From CAYQIM01 sp964417555 (lineage in GTDB: Bacteria; Pseudomonadota; Gammaproteobacteria; Diplorickettsiales; Diplorickettsiaceae): DNA of 6,958 bases. A program made the position numbers and the translations under genes. The DNA lies in contig CAYQIM010000025.1 in the NCBI GenBank assembly GCA_964417555.1, positions 1 through 6,958 on the forward strand, read 5' to 3'. The notes beneath the pieces are model-generated. The model was not told where the DNA came from, did no database searches, and saw nothing but the letters and a program-made list of their open reading frames with translations. Positions 1 to 5,975 of the stretch are shown here, one piece after another; positions within the stretch are counted from its first letter, which is position 1, and each line of letters opens with the position of its first letter.

Positions 1-2
1 TG

Positions 3-224
3 CCTGAATTCAAGTCTATTCCTGTTGATGAGCGTCCTAGCTTTCACGAGATTCGCTCATTAGGGATTTCTGAATACGAAAAAAGTGGAATTGATGCTCA
101 GGCCTTAGCCGGTCATAAAACCAGAGCAATGACGGATAAATATAAAGAGGGACACGAGTCGAAGTGGACAGAAGTGGAAGCAGGTTTAGTGTTAACTTTA
201 GCTGTTCCTGATAAGCAAGCTTAA
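3..224 (+). CDS. Tyrosine-recombinase (phage-type) integrase, C-terminal fragment cut by the window edge
   Basis: The last 73 codons of a site-specific tyrosine recombinase; the N-terminus lies left of the window. The visible part holds the end of the catalytic domain: SFHEIRSL (residues 13-20 of the fragment, the HxxR box), LAGHKT (35-40, the Gly-His box) and TDKY, whose Tyr (bases 141-143) is the expected nucleophile. The downstream HESKWTEVE stretch also resembles phage/island integrases. The first catalytic Arg is outside the window. The gene ends in TAA 94 bp from the 3' end of a tRNA gene and points towards it, the normal position for the integrase of a tRNA-integrated island or prophage. 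The frame is clean to the stop, so nothing visible says it is broken. The family call is strong; the type of element it serves cannot be told from here. Confidence 0.9.
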   Translation, partial: PEFKSIPVDERPSFHEIRSLGISEYEKSGIDAQALAGHKTRAMTDKYKEGHESKWTEVEAGLVLTLAVPDKQA

Positions 225-231
225 TGCATAG

Positions 232-262
232 TTTTGGTAAATTTTTGGTAAAATTTTGGTAA
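232..262 (+). repeat. Three direct repeats TTTTGGTAA, 11-bp period, between integrase and tRNA
   Basis: TTTTGGTAA occurs at 232-240, 243-251 and 254-262, exactly 11 bp apart, about one helical turn, so all copies face the same side of the DNA. They lie directly after the integrase stop and before the tRNA 3' end. Tandem helically phased short sites here are what integrase arm-type or excisionase binding sites look like. That role is inferred from position and phasing; the repeats themselves are directly visible. Confidence 0.6.
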
Positions 263-318
263 GCGAATTTAAAGTAGTAGTCAAAATTTATATAAGTATT
301 TGATTTAAGGCTATTTTC

Positions 319-395
<77 letters not shown>

Positions 396-414
396 CTTCG
401 CTGAAAGGCCCTGA

Positions 415-443
415 ATTGTAATCAATTTGAGCGCAGTTAGCAA
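415..443 (-). promoter_or_regulatory. Sigma70-type promoter of the tRNA gene
   Basis: On the minus strand, TTGCTA (443-438) and TACAAT (420-415) are separated by exactly 17 bp, about 20 bp ahead of the tRNA 5' end. The sequence after the -10 box (TCAGGGCC) is GC-rich, as in stable-RNA promoters under ppGpp/DksA control. The boxes are seen; stringent control is inference. Confidence 0.65.
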
Positions 444-469
444 TTTTCTTTTAACTTCCTTGTGATGAA

Positions 470-488
470 TGTACCAGTTTTGTACCAG
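470..488 (-). repeat. Two direct repeats TGTACCAG (minus strand CTGGTACA), 11-bp period
   Basis: TGTACCAG occurs at 470-477 and 481-488, again 11 bp apart. Read on the minus strand they contain TGGTA, the core of the three repeats on the other side of the tRNA, in inverted orientation. They sit upstream of the tRNA promoter. They may be a second set of recombinase arm-type sites or the remains of an older integration event. The rest of 489-578 holds no gene I can support. Confidence 0.4.
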
Positions 489-578
489 CTACTCGTTCAG
501 CTGCATTTTGTAAGTAAGCATATCACTCAACTTGCGATTCCTTCTCCATCACAGGTGCAAATGTAATGTTAGAAAAAC

Positions 579-905
579 TTAATCAATTATTAAACCAGCG
601 GTATAATCTTTAGTATAAATCATAATAGCGTATGAGGATTTTGCAGGATTAGTTGTAGATACCTTTGACTGCCAGAGGTCACCGTTGGATACAGCAGTTT
701 TAATTTCATCCCATACGGCATTAACTCTATCCTTCGGTAGAAATAACATCCATTTACCTACTTTTTTATAATTTATAGAGTCCTCAGCATATTTATTATT
801 TATTGCATAGAGCCACGGCGTATCGCTTTGGCTAACTTCAGTAGGATATAAGTTACAATCAGCGACTTGTTCTTTTTTGTGGATATCAAATTGGTAAATA
901 AACAT
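579..905 (-). CDS. Small DUF1917/Bles03-like protein ('putative phosphothreonine lyase domain' family), probably C-terminally shortened
   Basis: A 108-residue soluble protein with no signal peptide or membrane segment. The central pattern resembles the DUF1917/Bles03 family, which databases often label 'putative phosphothreonine lyase domain-containing': TPWLYAI (about 29-35), GKWMLFLPKDRVNAVW (about 50-65), then SKVSTTNP and IMIYTKDY (about 95-102). From memory, family members continue after the YTxDY strand with a further helix and a YKTD-type strand. Here the frame stops 6 residues later (GLIID-stop), and no continuation appears in the other two frames, so the protein looks truncated or is a minimal variant. 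The start is well supported: AAGGAA (918-913) lies 7 nt before ATG. It shares strand and region with the WipB-like gene, 281 bp upstream of it. The cellular role is unknown; lyase activity should not be assumed. Confidence 0.6.
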   Translation of the reverse strand: MFIYQFDIHKKEQVADCNLYPTEVSQSDTPWLYAINNKYAEDSINYKKVGKWMLFLPKDRVNAVWDEIKTAVSNGDLWQSKVSTTNPAKSSYAIMIYTKDYTAGLIID

Positions 906-962
906 GACGAAATTCCTTATTCTTTTATTATTCTGACATTAAAAGAAGTAAATTCTTATTAA

Positions 963-1172
963 AACTTACTATGCATTGAAGAAATTATTTTATCATATCT
1001 CCTTGTTTTTACCACCCGTAGTATTGGAGATTTCCAAATTGCACTAGATAATAAACATATGAATTTTAATGAACTCATCGAGACGCTAGCGATAACAGCG
1101 GTTTTTACGGAGCTATCCGGTACTAAAAGCATTATATCAATCTCGCTAAGGAAGTGGCCGAAGCGAGATTGA
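963..1172 (+). other. Possible relic reading frame on the plus strand, no recognised family
   Basis: An open frame of about 70 codons follows the TAA at 960-962 and ends at TGA 1170-1172. The only ATG is at 1059, giving 37 residues beginning MNFNELIETLAITAVF. The part upstream of the ATG is also fairly protein-like (SIGDFQIALDNKH). There is no convincing Shine-Dalgarno and no family I recognise. It may be the end of a decayed gene or chance. It is the only coding-like signal in the 281-bp gap 906-1186. Confidence 0.15.
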
Positions 1173-1173
1173 T
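1136..1173 (-). terminator. 12-bp perfect inverted repeat just after the phosphatase gene; possible transcript end
   Basis: ATCAATCTCGCT (1136-1147) and AGCGAGATTGAT (1162-1173) are perfect inverse complements around a 14-nt loop, starting 13 nt beyond the stop codon of the WipB-like gene. It would form a stable stem in the mRNA 3' end. No T-run follows on the minus strand, so it is not a classic Rho-independent terminator. It could be a 3'-stabilising stem, a Rho-linked end or a repeat remnant. Confidence 0.35.
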
Positions 1174-1186
1174 TTGTAAGTTGTAT

Positions 1187-2779
1187 CTAGCTGTTTAGCA
1201 AAGATAGCGGGGATAAAATCGGCTTTACTTCCTCAATAACTTGTTTACCTCTAGAGAAAAAGAAATTCCGTTCAGTAACACAACCCAACGTCAATATATA
1301 ACAAATAGCTTTAAGTATTGTAGTAGCCCTATTACTTCTGTGCGCTGATAACAATCTTACTGTGTCATCGTTGCTAATCTCCGTTTGAAACGTTCCGTCA
1401 TTATTGTGAAGTTTAATTAATAAATCACAAGTTTTATTAAACTTCACATAGGTTTTCTCATCAAGCTCAGCCGCAACCTCAGTAGCAAGATAAAAGACAC
1501 CAAATAAGTCGCTGTCTTTATCTTTAAACTCAACAATTGGTTTATAGCCAACGCAAGTAACATCAACAAACTGATAAGAATGAGAACACAAATGCGCTAA
1601 ATAATCAGATAAAAGATGGGTGATCGCACTTATTTGTCTATCTGTTAAAGAGTTGGTTGTCGGAACCTGTGTTGGCTTTTGAACTACTAAAACACTAGCG
1701 TCAATGTCAGCAGATAAATTAACATTCTCTTCTTTCTTTATAACCACACCAGTATCTGTAGTTAGAATCGTATATTTTCCTTTATTTTGGTTTTCACCTT
1801 TTCCTAAGCAATTATCTAGATTATGAACATGTTTTTCTTCTTGTCTCGGATCATAGGGGTCATGTCCATGAACAAAACTCAATTTATATCCATAATGATC
1901 GGCAGGTCTATCAATATGGTCATAACATCTGTTCCACATAATAAATACAAACGGCATATCACTTAAATCATAAGGATTAGAACATTTTTCCATATCCTCC
2001 GGTGTATAAAGTGTAGATACCGCATTACTTTGTACATATTTCTGGAATTCTTCATTAATGTCATCGATAGTTTGAGCGAGTTCTGCTGCGGTCGCCGCTT
2101 TGTAATCTACATTGAGTTCTTTAGCAAGGCGTTCGATAGTATTCAAACCGATAGCAGCATGGCTAAAAATGGTAATTTCATTATCCACCTGGTTTAAAGA
2201 ATAAGAAATAGCCCTTAGTGAAGGTTTATACGCTTTATTTATGATCGTTAGTATTTCTTCCCCTGATACAAGACCCTTGTCAACAAGTTCTTGTAGTCTT
2301 TGCATTGACCCAGCCTGACCAAAAAACAATCTTTGAGAATAAAATTTATCTTGTTTCTCATAGGCTTCAATAAATTCAACACTATGATTCGACAAAATGA
2401 TTTCAAAAGGGACTTGAGCCGCTGCTAATTTTTGCAAAATTTTAAGCGTAAAATAATCGTTATTGCCCCTGTCCGCGAATTCGTCACCCAAAAGTCTTAC
2501 TTTTAATCCATTGCTATTAAACTTTACGTTAGCCAATAGGTTATTAAATTCTGCTAAGTCCTCCTTTTTCAATTCATCGACGGGTGTTTTATAAATTTCA
2601 ACAAGTTTTTGATAATTTTGCTCGGTGATATTAGTTACTATTCCATGCTTAACCAGCATAAAGAGTAATTTTATAGCGTTACCGTGAAGATCCCCTATAC
2701 TCACTTGATTACCTTCTATTTTAGATAGATAAGGTAATGTATAGATATCTACTTCTTCATTTATAAATAAATTAGGCAT
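1187..2779 (-). CDS. WipA/WipB-like PPP-family metallophosphatase, probable Dot/Icm (type IVB) effector
   Basis: A 530-residue protein with the metal-binding motifs of the phosphoprotein phosphatase (calcineurin-like) fold in order: GDLHGN (29-34), GDEFADRG (98-105), SNHS (130-133, in place of the usual GNHE), FSHAAIG (204-210) and FVHGHD (301-306). WNRCYD (281-286) precedes the last motif, as I recall for the Legionella effectors WipA and WipB. The overall plan, an N-terminal catalytic half plus a C-terminal domain (about 370-530) of no familiar enzyme type, also resembles them. WipA acts on phosphotyrosine and WipB on host phosphoproteins; the substrate here is unknown. There is no signal peptide or membrane helix. 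The C-terminus has an acidic pair (VIEEVKP) and ends LSLLNS, loosely compatible with a Dot/Icm signal. The start is the only sensible ATG; the Shine-Dalgarno is weak (GGA, 5 nt away). The main alternative is a bacterial PPP phosphatase with an intracellular role. Confidence 0.8.
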   Translation of the reverse strand: MPNLFINEEVDIYTLPYLSKIEGNQVSIGDLHGNAIKLLFMLVKHGIVTNITEQNYQKLVEIYKTPVDELKKEDLAEFNNLLANVKFNSNGLKVRLLGDEFADRGNNDYFTLKILQKLAAAQVPFEIILSNHSVEFIEAYEKQDKFYSQRLFFGQAGSMQRLQELVDKGLVSGEEILTIINKAYKPSLRAISYSLNQVDNEITIFSHAAIGLNTIERLAKELNVDYKAATAAELAQTIDDINEEFQKYVQSNAVSTLYTPEDMEKCSNPYDLSDMPFVFIMWNRCYDHIDRPADHYGYKLSFVHGHDPYDPRQEEKHVHNLDNCLGKGENQNKGKYTILTTDTGVVIKKEENVNLSADIDASVLVVQKPTQVPTTNSLTDRQISAITHLLSDYLAHLCSHSYQFVDVTCVGYKPIVEFKDKDSDLFGVFYLATEVAAELDEKTYVKFNKTCDLLIKLHNNDGTFQTEISNDDTVRLLSAHRSNRATTILKAICYILTLGCVTERNFFFSRGKQVIEEVKPILSPLSLLNS

Positions 2780-2806
2780 AATAATCCAATGTTTTTTTTT
2801 AAAAAT

Positions 2807-2839
2807 ATTATATTTCTAATTTATTAACACAATCTTAAT
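2807..2839 (-). promoter_or_regulatory. Candidate promoter of the WipB-like gene with a possible PmrA-type box
   Basis: On the minus strand a perfect TATAAT (2812-2807) lies 27 bp before the ATG. No good -35 box precedes it. Instead two TTAA cores 11 bp apart (ATTAAG-N5-GTTAAT, 2839-2823) overlap the -35 region, the layout of PmrA response-regulator boxes that activate many Legionella and Coxiella Dot/Icm effector genes. The region is very AT-rich, so the TTAA pair may be chance. The remainder of the 275-bp gap 2780-3054 shows only A/T-rich sequence and no gene. Confidence 0.35.
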
Positions 2840-3054
2840 CCTATAAATTTTTATTAAGCATGAAAATTAACTATGAAAAAAAGTAAAAAACATTGCAAAG
2901 TCTGCCAATAAGCTTAAAATTTAGTTACTGTAATAATCACTTTGTTAGTATAAATTTTAATTAAAAAAAATAATAAAAAAATTATCTCTGGGAAAAATTA
3001 GATACATCAATACAACAGAGACTACAGGATAAGAATTTGAAATTAGGTTTAATT

Positions 3055-4536
3055 CTAAAAAGCTTTAGCTTTTAAAACTAATTTTAATTTTAATTGATAT
3101 AGGTTTTCAGCCAAACCGACGGGATAACTATGTGGATTTAAAATTCGTCGAATACTACCATGAAATTGTTTCAGTTCGCACTGCGTCGTTTCTTGGCTCA
3201 TTTTTAGAGGAGGCATTTTATAAACTAATTGCCCTTTTCTGAAAATGGGCTGCATTAATTCGCGATAAGGCGTACCAAAAGGAATCGGACAACGTCGGGT
3301 TGGATCGACTGGATCAATAATGGTACAACTTTCTGAAATTCCTAAACCTTCATCATAGATAGCATCGGCCATGGCATGCCGATAATCATCCTTTAAAAAA
3401 AAGCGACGCACAGATAACCGTCCAGGCGTAGAAATTTTAATGCTTTGTTCCGATAATTTAACTTTATATTCCCACTCTCCCTCCGGTTTAGATTTAATGG
3501 CACTCAGTTTATAGACGCCGTCTAAAGCCGGTTGTTCGAATGCTGTAATCAAATGCGTGCCCACACCCCAAACATTTATCTTTGCTTTTTGTTCCTTTAA
3601 ACTGGCAATAATGGAGGAATTAAGATCATTGCTGCCGACAATCAAAGCGTCTTGATAACCTGCTGCATCGAGAAGTTTACGTGCTTCTTTACTCAAATAG
3701 GCTAAATCACCCGAATCTAAGCGAACCCCTGCCAGATGAAACCCTTGCGACTTTAATTCATCGGCAACCTGAATGGCATTTTTTACACCTTGTAGCGTGT
3801 TATAGGTATCGACCAAAAAAATACAGCGGTCGGGAAACGTGTTGCCATAAGCGCGAAATGCTTCTAACTCAGAAGCAAAGCATAACACCCAGCTGTGCGC
3901 ATGTGTACCTCGCACAGGAATATCAAATAGCTTTCCGGCTAATACATTGGAAGTCGCCATGCATCCACCAATATAAGCAGCTCGACTCGCCATCAAGGCA
4001 CCGTCAAATCCTTGAGCACGACGCAAGCCAAATTCCAGTACTGGTTCACCTCGCGCTGCTTCTACGATTCGTGCGGCGCTGGTAGCAATCAACGTTTGAA
4101 AATTAATGATATTGAGCAATATGCTCTCAAGTAGTTGGCATTGTAATAGCGGTCCTTTAACACGTATTAATGGCTCGTGTGGAAAAACAACACATCCCTC
4201 TTCAATAGCATCAATATCACAACTAAATATAAGTTGACTTAAATAATTTAAAAAATCTCTATCAAATAAAACCTTACCTTGACTGTCTTTTAGCTCAGAA
4301 AGGTAGGAAATATCTTCTTCGACAAATTTAAAATTCTCAAGGTATTCAATCAATGTCCCTAGTCCAGCACAAATAGCATATCCCCCTTTGAAAGGAGCTT
4401 TACGCATACTATGATAAAAAACGGCCTCATTATGATGAATTCCAGCTTTCCAATAGCCATAAGACATCGTCAACTGATAAAAATCGGTTAATAAAACCAG
4501 TGAAGATTTATAGAGTTGACGTAATGAATTCGACAT
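3055..4536 (-). CDS. pncB: Nicotinate phosphoribosyltransferase
   Basis: A cytosolic NAD-salvage enzyme (EC 6.3.4.21): nicotinate + PRPP + ATP to nicotinate mononucleotide. The 493-residue protein shows the family signature through its length: LLTDFYQLTMSYGYW (15-29), EFGLRRAQG (168-176), GTHAHSWV (210-217, where His214 aligns with the His phosphorylated in characterised enzymes), VDTYNT (241-246), RLDSGD (271-276, phosphoribosyl binding) and GVGTHLITA (323-331). It is the long form, nearer to human NAPRT and Gram-positive PncB than to the roughly 400-residue E. coli enzyme. The ATG start directly precedes the conserved N-terminus. The upstream GGCGAG is a modest ribosome site. The frame is intact with no missing motif. 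It is isolated: 302 bp from dksA upstream and 275 bp from the effector-like gene downstream, so probably transcribed alone. It would suit a host-associated bacterium that salvages nicotinate. Confidence 0.97.
   Translation of the reverse strand: MSNSLRQLYKSSLVLLTDFYQLTMSYGYWKAGIHHNEAVFYHSMRKAPFKGGYAICAGLGTLIEYLENFKFVEEDISYLSELKDSQGKVLFDRDFLNYLSQLIFSCDIDAIEEGCVVFPHEPLIRVKGPLLQCQLLESILLNIINFQTLIATSAARIVEAARGEPVLEFGLRRAQGFDGALMASRAAYIGGCMATSNVLAGKLFDIPVRGTHAHSWVLCFASELEAFRAYGNTFPDRCIFLVDTYNTLQGVKNAIQVADELKSQGFHLAGVRLDSGDLAYLSKEARKLLDAAGYQDALIVGSNDLNSSIIASLKEQKAKINVWGVGTHLITAFEQPALDGVYKLSAIKSKPEGEWEYKVKLSEQSIKISTPGRLSVRRFFLKDDYRHAMADAIYDEGLGISESCTIIDPVDPTRRCPIPFGTPYRELMQPIFRKGQLVYKMPPLKMSQETTQCELKQFHGSIRRILNPHSYPVGLAENLYQLKLKLVLKAKAF
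3058..3073 (-). terminator. Weak hairpin plus T5 overlapping the pncB stop codon
   Basis: On the minus strand AAAAGC-TAAA-GCTTTT forms a 6-bp stem, and the descending arm runs into a five-T tract at the TAG stop. The stem has only two G-C pairs, so termination would be inefficient. It may be an accident of the Lys-Ala-Lys-Ala-Phe codons. Confidence 0.25.
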
Positions 4537-4584
4537 AGACTCGCCGCAAAAGAGAATGTAATTTTTTTAGATCAGACGCCAGGT

Positions 4585-4612
4585 AGTATACTCGATCAAA
4601 TAGCGGGCACAA
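4585..4612 (-). promoter_or_regulatory. Candidate sigma70 promoter of pncB
   Basis: Minus-strand TTGTGC (4612-4607) and TATACT (4590-4585) are separated by 16 bp, about 48 bp ahead of the pncB ATG. The -10 box is good; the -35 matches only its first three bases. No NadR-like or other operator is obvious nearby. Confidence 0.45.
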
Positions 4613-4663
4613 ACAAAGCTTATGCACCACTATTTAGTCGTCTTTTGAAAAACAATTTAGCCC

Positions 4664-4757
4664 TGTCACAGCGAGACCAAACGAAGTGAGATCATCCACT
4701 CAGGAGAAATAACTAAAGTTACTGGATTGCCGCGTGCCGCCGGCGCTCGCAATGACG
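4664..4757. repeat. Imperfect long palindrome, probable dispersed intergenic repeat element
   Basis: Most of the 302-bp gap between pncB and dksA is taken by two arms of about 37 bp, 4664-4700 and 4721-4757, around a 20-bp centre. The left arm reads GTCACAGCGAG...ATCATCCACT. The reverse complement of the right arm reads GTCATTGCGAG...GCAATCCAGT. The right arm is clearly GC-richer than its surroundings and has its own GCCGGC palindrome. The GGATTGC...GCAATGACG pattern resembles short repeated palindromes scattered in many bacterial genomes. It could fold in RNA from either strand and act as a transcript boundary. Copy number cannot be judged from one window. I see no gene in 4537-4838. Confidence 0.55.
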
Positions 4758-4838
4758 ACCTGGCCTTTTCATTCGTAAGGAATAAAACTTGAAAAACTCG
4801 CCTGCATTTTGAAAAGTTTCCACCCATCGGGTAAAAAA

Positions 4839-5813
4839 CTAACCGCCCATTTGCTTTTCTCGGATTTCATCCAATGTCTTACAATCAATACAGAGAGTTG
4901 CCGTAGGCCGTGCTTCTAAGCGACGAATACCAATTTCAACACCACAGGAATTACAAAACCCATACTGTCTTTCGTCAATTTGCTGTAAGGCCTCTTCAAT
5001 TTTTTTAATTAATTTACGTTCACGATCCCGTGCACGTAATTCTAAATTAAACTCTTCTTCTTGCGTTGCACGATCGCTCATATCAGGCAAAGAGGCACCC
5101 TCATCTTGTAAATGATGTACCGTTCGACCCATATCTTCCAGCAGCATACGTTTTCGCTGTAATAACAAGCGTCTAAAATGTGAACGCTGGTCATCACTCA
5201 TATAGTCTTCCCCAGGCCGTTCCTTATAAGGCGCTATATTCAAATCGATTTCTGTTACCGATTCTAGCCTTGTTTCTGGTAATAGAACTTGTTTTTCTAC
5301 ACGTTTCTTCTTTTTTTTTGCTTCTGCCATTTTAGTTTCTATTGTTGGTTGTTGTTCTACAGGGCGCGCCTGGGAATCAGACTTTGTTGCTTGCCTTTGT
5401 TTTTTTTTAGAGCTATCCCGAATTACATTCTCGGTGCTTTTATTTACCGCTTTTTTTATAGCTCTAGGTTTTCTATTGACTTTAACACGCGAGGTCTTCG
5501 ACGTCGTGGTTTTGCTTTTGCTAGGCTTTTTTTTTACCGTCTTTCTTCTAGCAGCCGGCTTTCTTCGTGCCACTCTCCTCTTACGTACACCGGTTGTTGT
5601 TGCTTTTTTTCGTCTAGCCGTTTTTCTTCTACGTTTAGGAGCAGCACTTTTAGCACCTGCTCTAGTTTTTCGACGACGTACTGTTTTTTTAGCTGTTGTC
5701 GCACGTCTTTTCCTTCGTTTCGTCGCAGGTTTTTTACGTGCAATGGCAGACTTTGCAGTGGTACGTCTTTTACGTCGCTTGGTAGTAGTACCTGCAGCTC
5801 TTTTCACTGGCAT
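4839..5813 (-). CDS. dksA: DksA RNA-polymerase-binding transcription factor with a long histone H1-like basic N-terminal tail
   Basis: A 324-residue protein; typical DksA is about 150. Residues about 204-321 are a full DksA: YMSDDQ, the coiled coil with its tip DMSDRA (Asp244 and Asp247 match the two tip aspartates needed for action in the polymerase secondary channel), EEEFNLELR, DRERKLIKKI, and a zinc finger Cys287-x2-Cys290-x17-Cys308-x2-Cys311 with GVEIGIRRLEARPTA. With ppGpp such a protein tunes rRNA, tRNA and stress promoters. Residues 1-125 contain 59 Lys/Arg and no Asp/Glu before Glu128, in KRRKRR/AKK/KTARRKK-type runs like bacterial histone H1-like or AlgP-type tails; KRRKRR occurs twice, at 12-17 and 32-37. 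A hydrophilic linker (about 126-200) joins the two. The start is 5813, not the ATG at 5903: AAGGAG lies 7 nt upstream, and the longer form would begin inside the promoter. DksA identity is sure; DNA binding by the tail is inferred. Confidence 0.93.
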   Translation of the reverse strand: MPVKRAAGTTTKRRKRRTTAKSAIARKKPATKRRKRRATTAKKTVRRRKTRAGAKSAAPKRRRKTARRKKATTTGVRKRRVARRKPAARRKTVKKKPSKSKTTTSKTSRVKVNRKPRAIKKAVNKSTENVIRDSSKKKQRQATKSDSQARPVEQQPTIETKMAEAKKKKKRVEKQVLLPETRLESVTEIDLNIAPYKERPGEDYMSDDQRSHFRRLLLQRKRMLLEDMGRTVHHLQDEGASLPDMSDRATQEEEFNLELRARDRERKLIKKIEEALQQIDERQYGFCNSCGVEIGIRRLEARPTATLCIDCKTLDEIREKQMGG

Positions 5814-5820
5814 AAAAGTT

Positions 5821-5826
5821 CTCCTT
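5821..5826 (-). promoter_or_regulatory. Strong Shine-Dalgarno fixing the dksA start
   Basis: AAGGAG on the minus strand lies 7 nt before the ATG at 5813-5811. It is the best ribosome site in the window and selects MPVKRAAG as the N-terminus over an in-frame ATG 90 bp upstream. Confidence 0.85.
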
Positions 5827-5874
5827 GAGAATTTACAATTTGCCGGAATTGGCACACTCAAAAAACCAAACACA

Positions 5875-5903
5875 TCTATACCAAAAATAATTCCACATGG
5901 CAA
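5875..5903 (-). promoter_or_regulatory. Extended -10 sigma70 promoter of dksA
   Basis: Minus-strand TTGCCA (5903-5898) and TATAGA (5880-5875) are exactly 17 bp apart, with TG one base before the -10 box (TGGTATAGA, an extended -10). Transcription would start near 5868, leaving a leader of about 55 nt. This gives dksA its own promoter, separate from prmC, and excludes translation from 5903 on this transcript. Confidence 0.65.
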
Positions 5904-5975
5904 TCTCTTCTAATTTTTAAGTTCAAAAGCCTGTGTGTTTTCTTGTTATTAATGATTTATAGATCATATTTGCAA

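Noticed and set aside
451..522. Minus-strand open stretch of 23 codons (QNAAERVAGTKLVHSS) with a protein-like look
   Set aside because: Too short, no start codon, overlaps the TGTACCAG repeats and the tRNA upstream region; not enough to call a relic.
3681..4085. Plus-strand open frame of 134 codons inside pncB
   Set aside because: Antisense to the conserved core of pncB, with no recognisable motif or start signal.
4822..4832. ACCCATCGGGT next to an A-run beyond the dksA stop as an intrinsic terminator
   Set aside because: The stem is 4 bp, and on the minus strand the T-run comes before the stem, the wrong order for termination of dksA.
5534..5743. Minus-strand 69-codon frame inside the dksA tail
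   Set aside because: An alternative frame of the same Lys/Arg-rich codons; the DksA frame explains the region.
5289..5913. Two overlapping plus-strand frames opposite the dksA basic tail, rich in Leu/Phe/Ser
   Set aside because: They are antisense shadows of Lys/Arg codon runs; no ribosome site, no family, and the minus-strand reading has a clear DksA domain, promoter and Shine-Dalgarno.
5950..5969. ATGAT/ATCAT small inverted repeat after prmC as a terminator
   Set aside because: Only a 5-bp A/T-rich stem and no following T-run on the minus strand.
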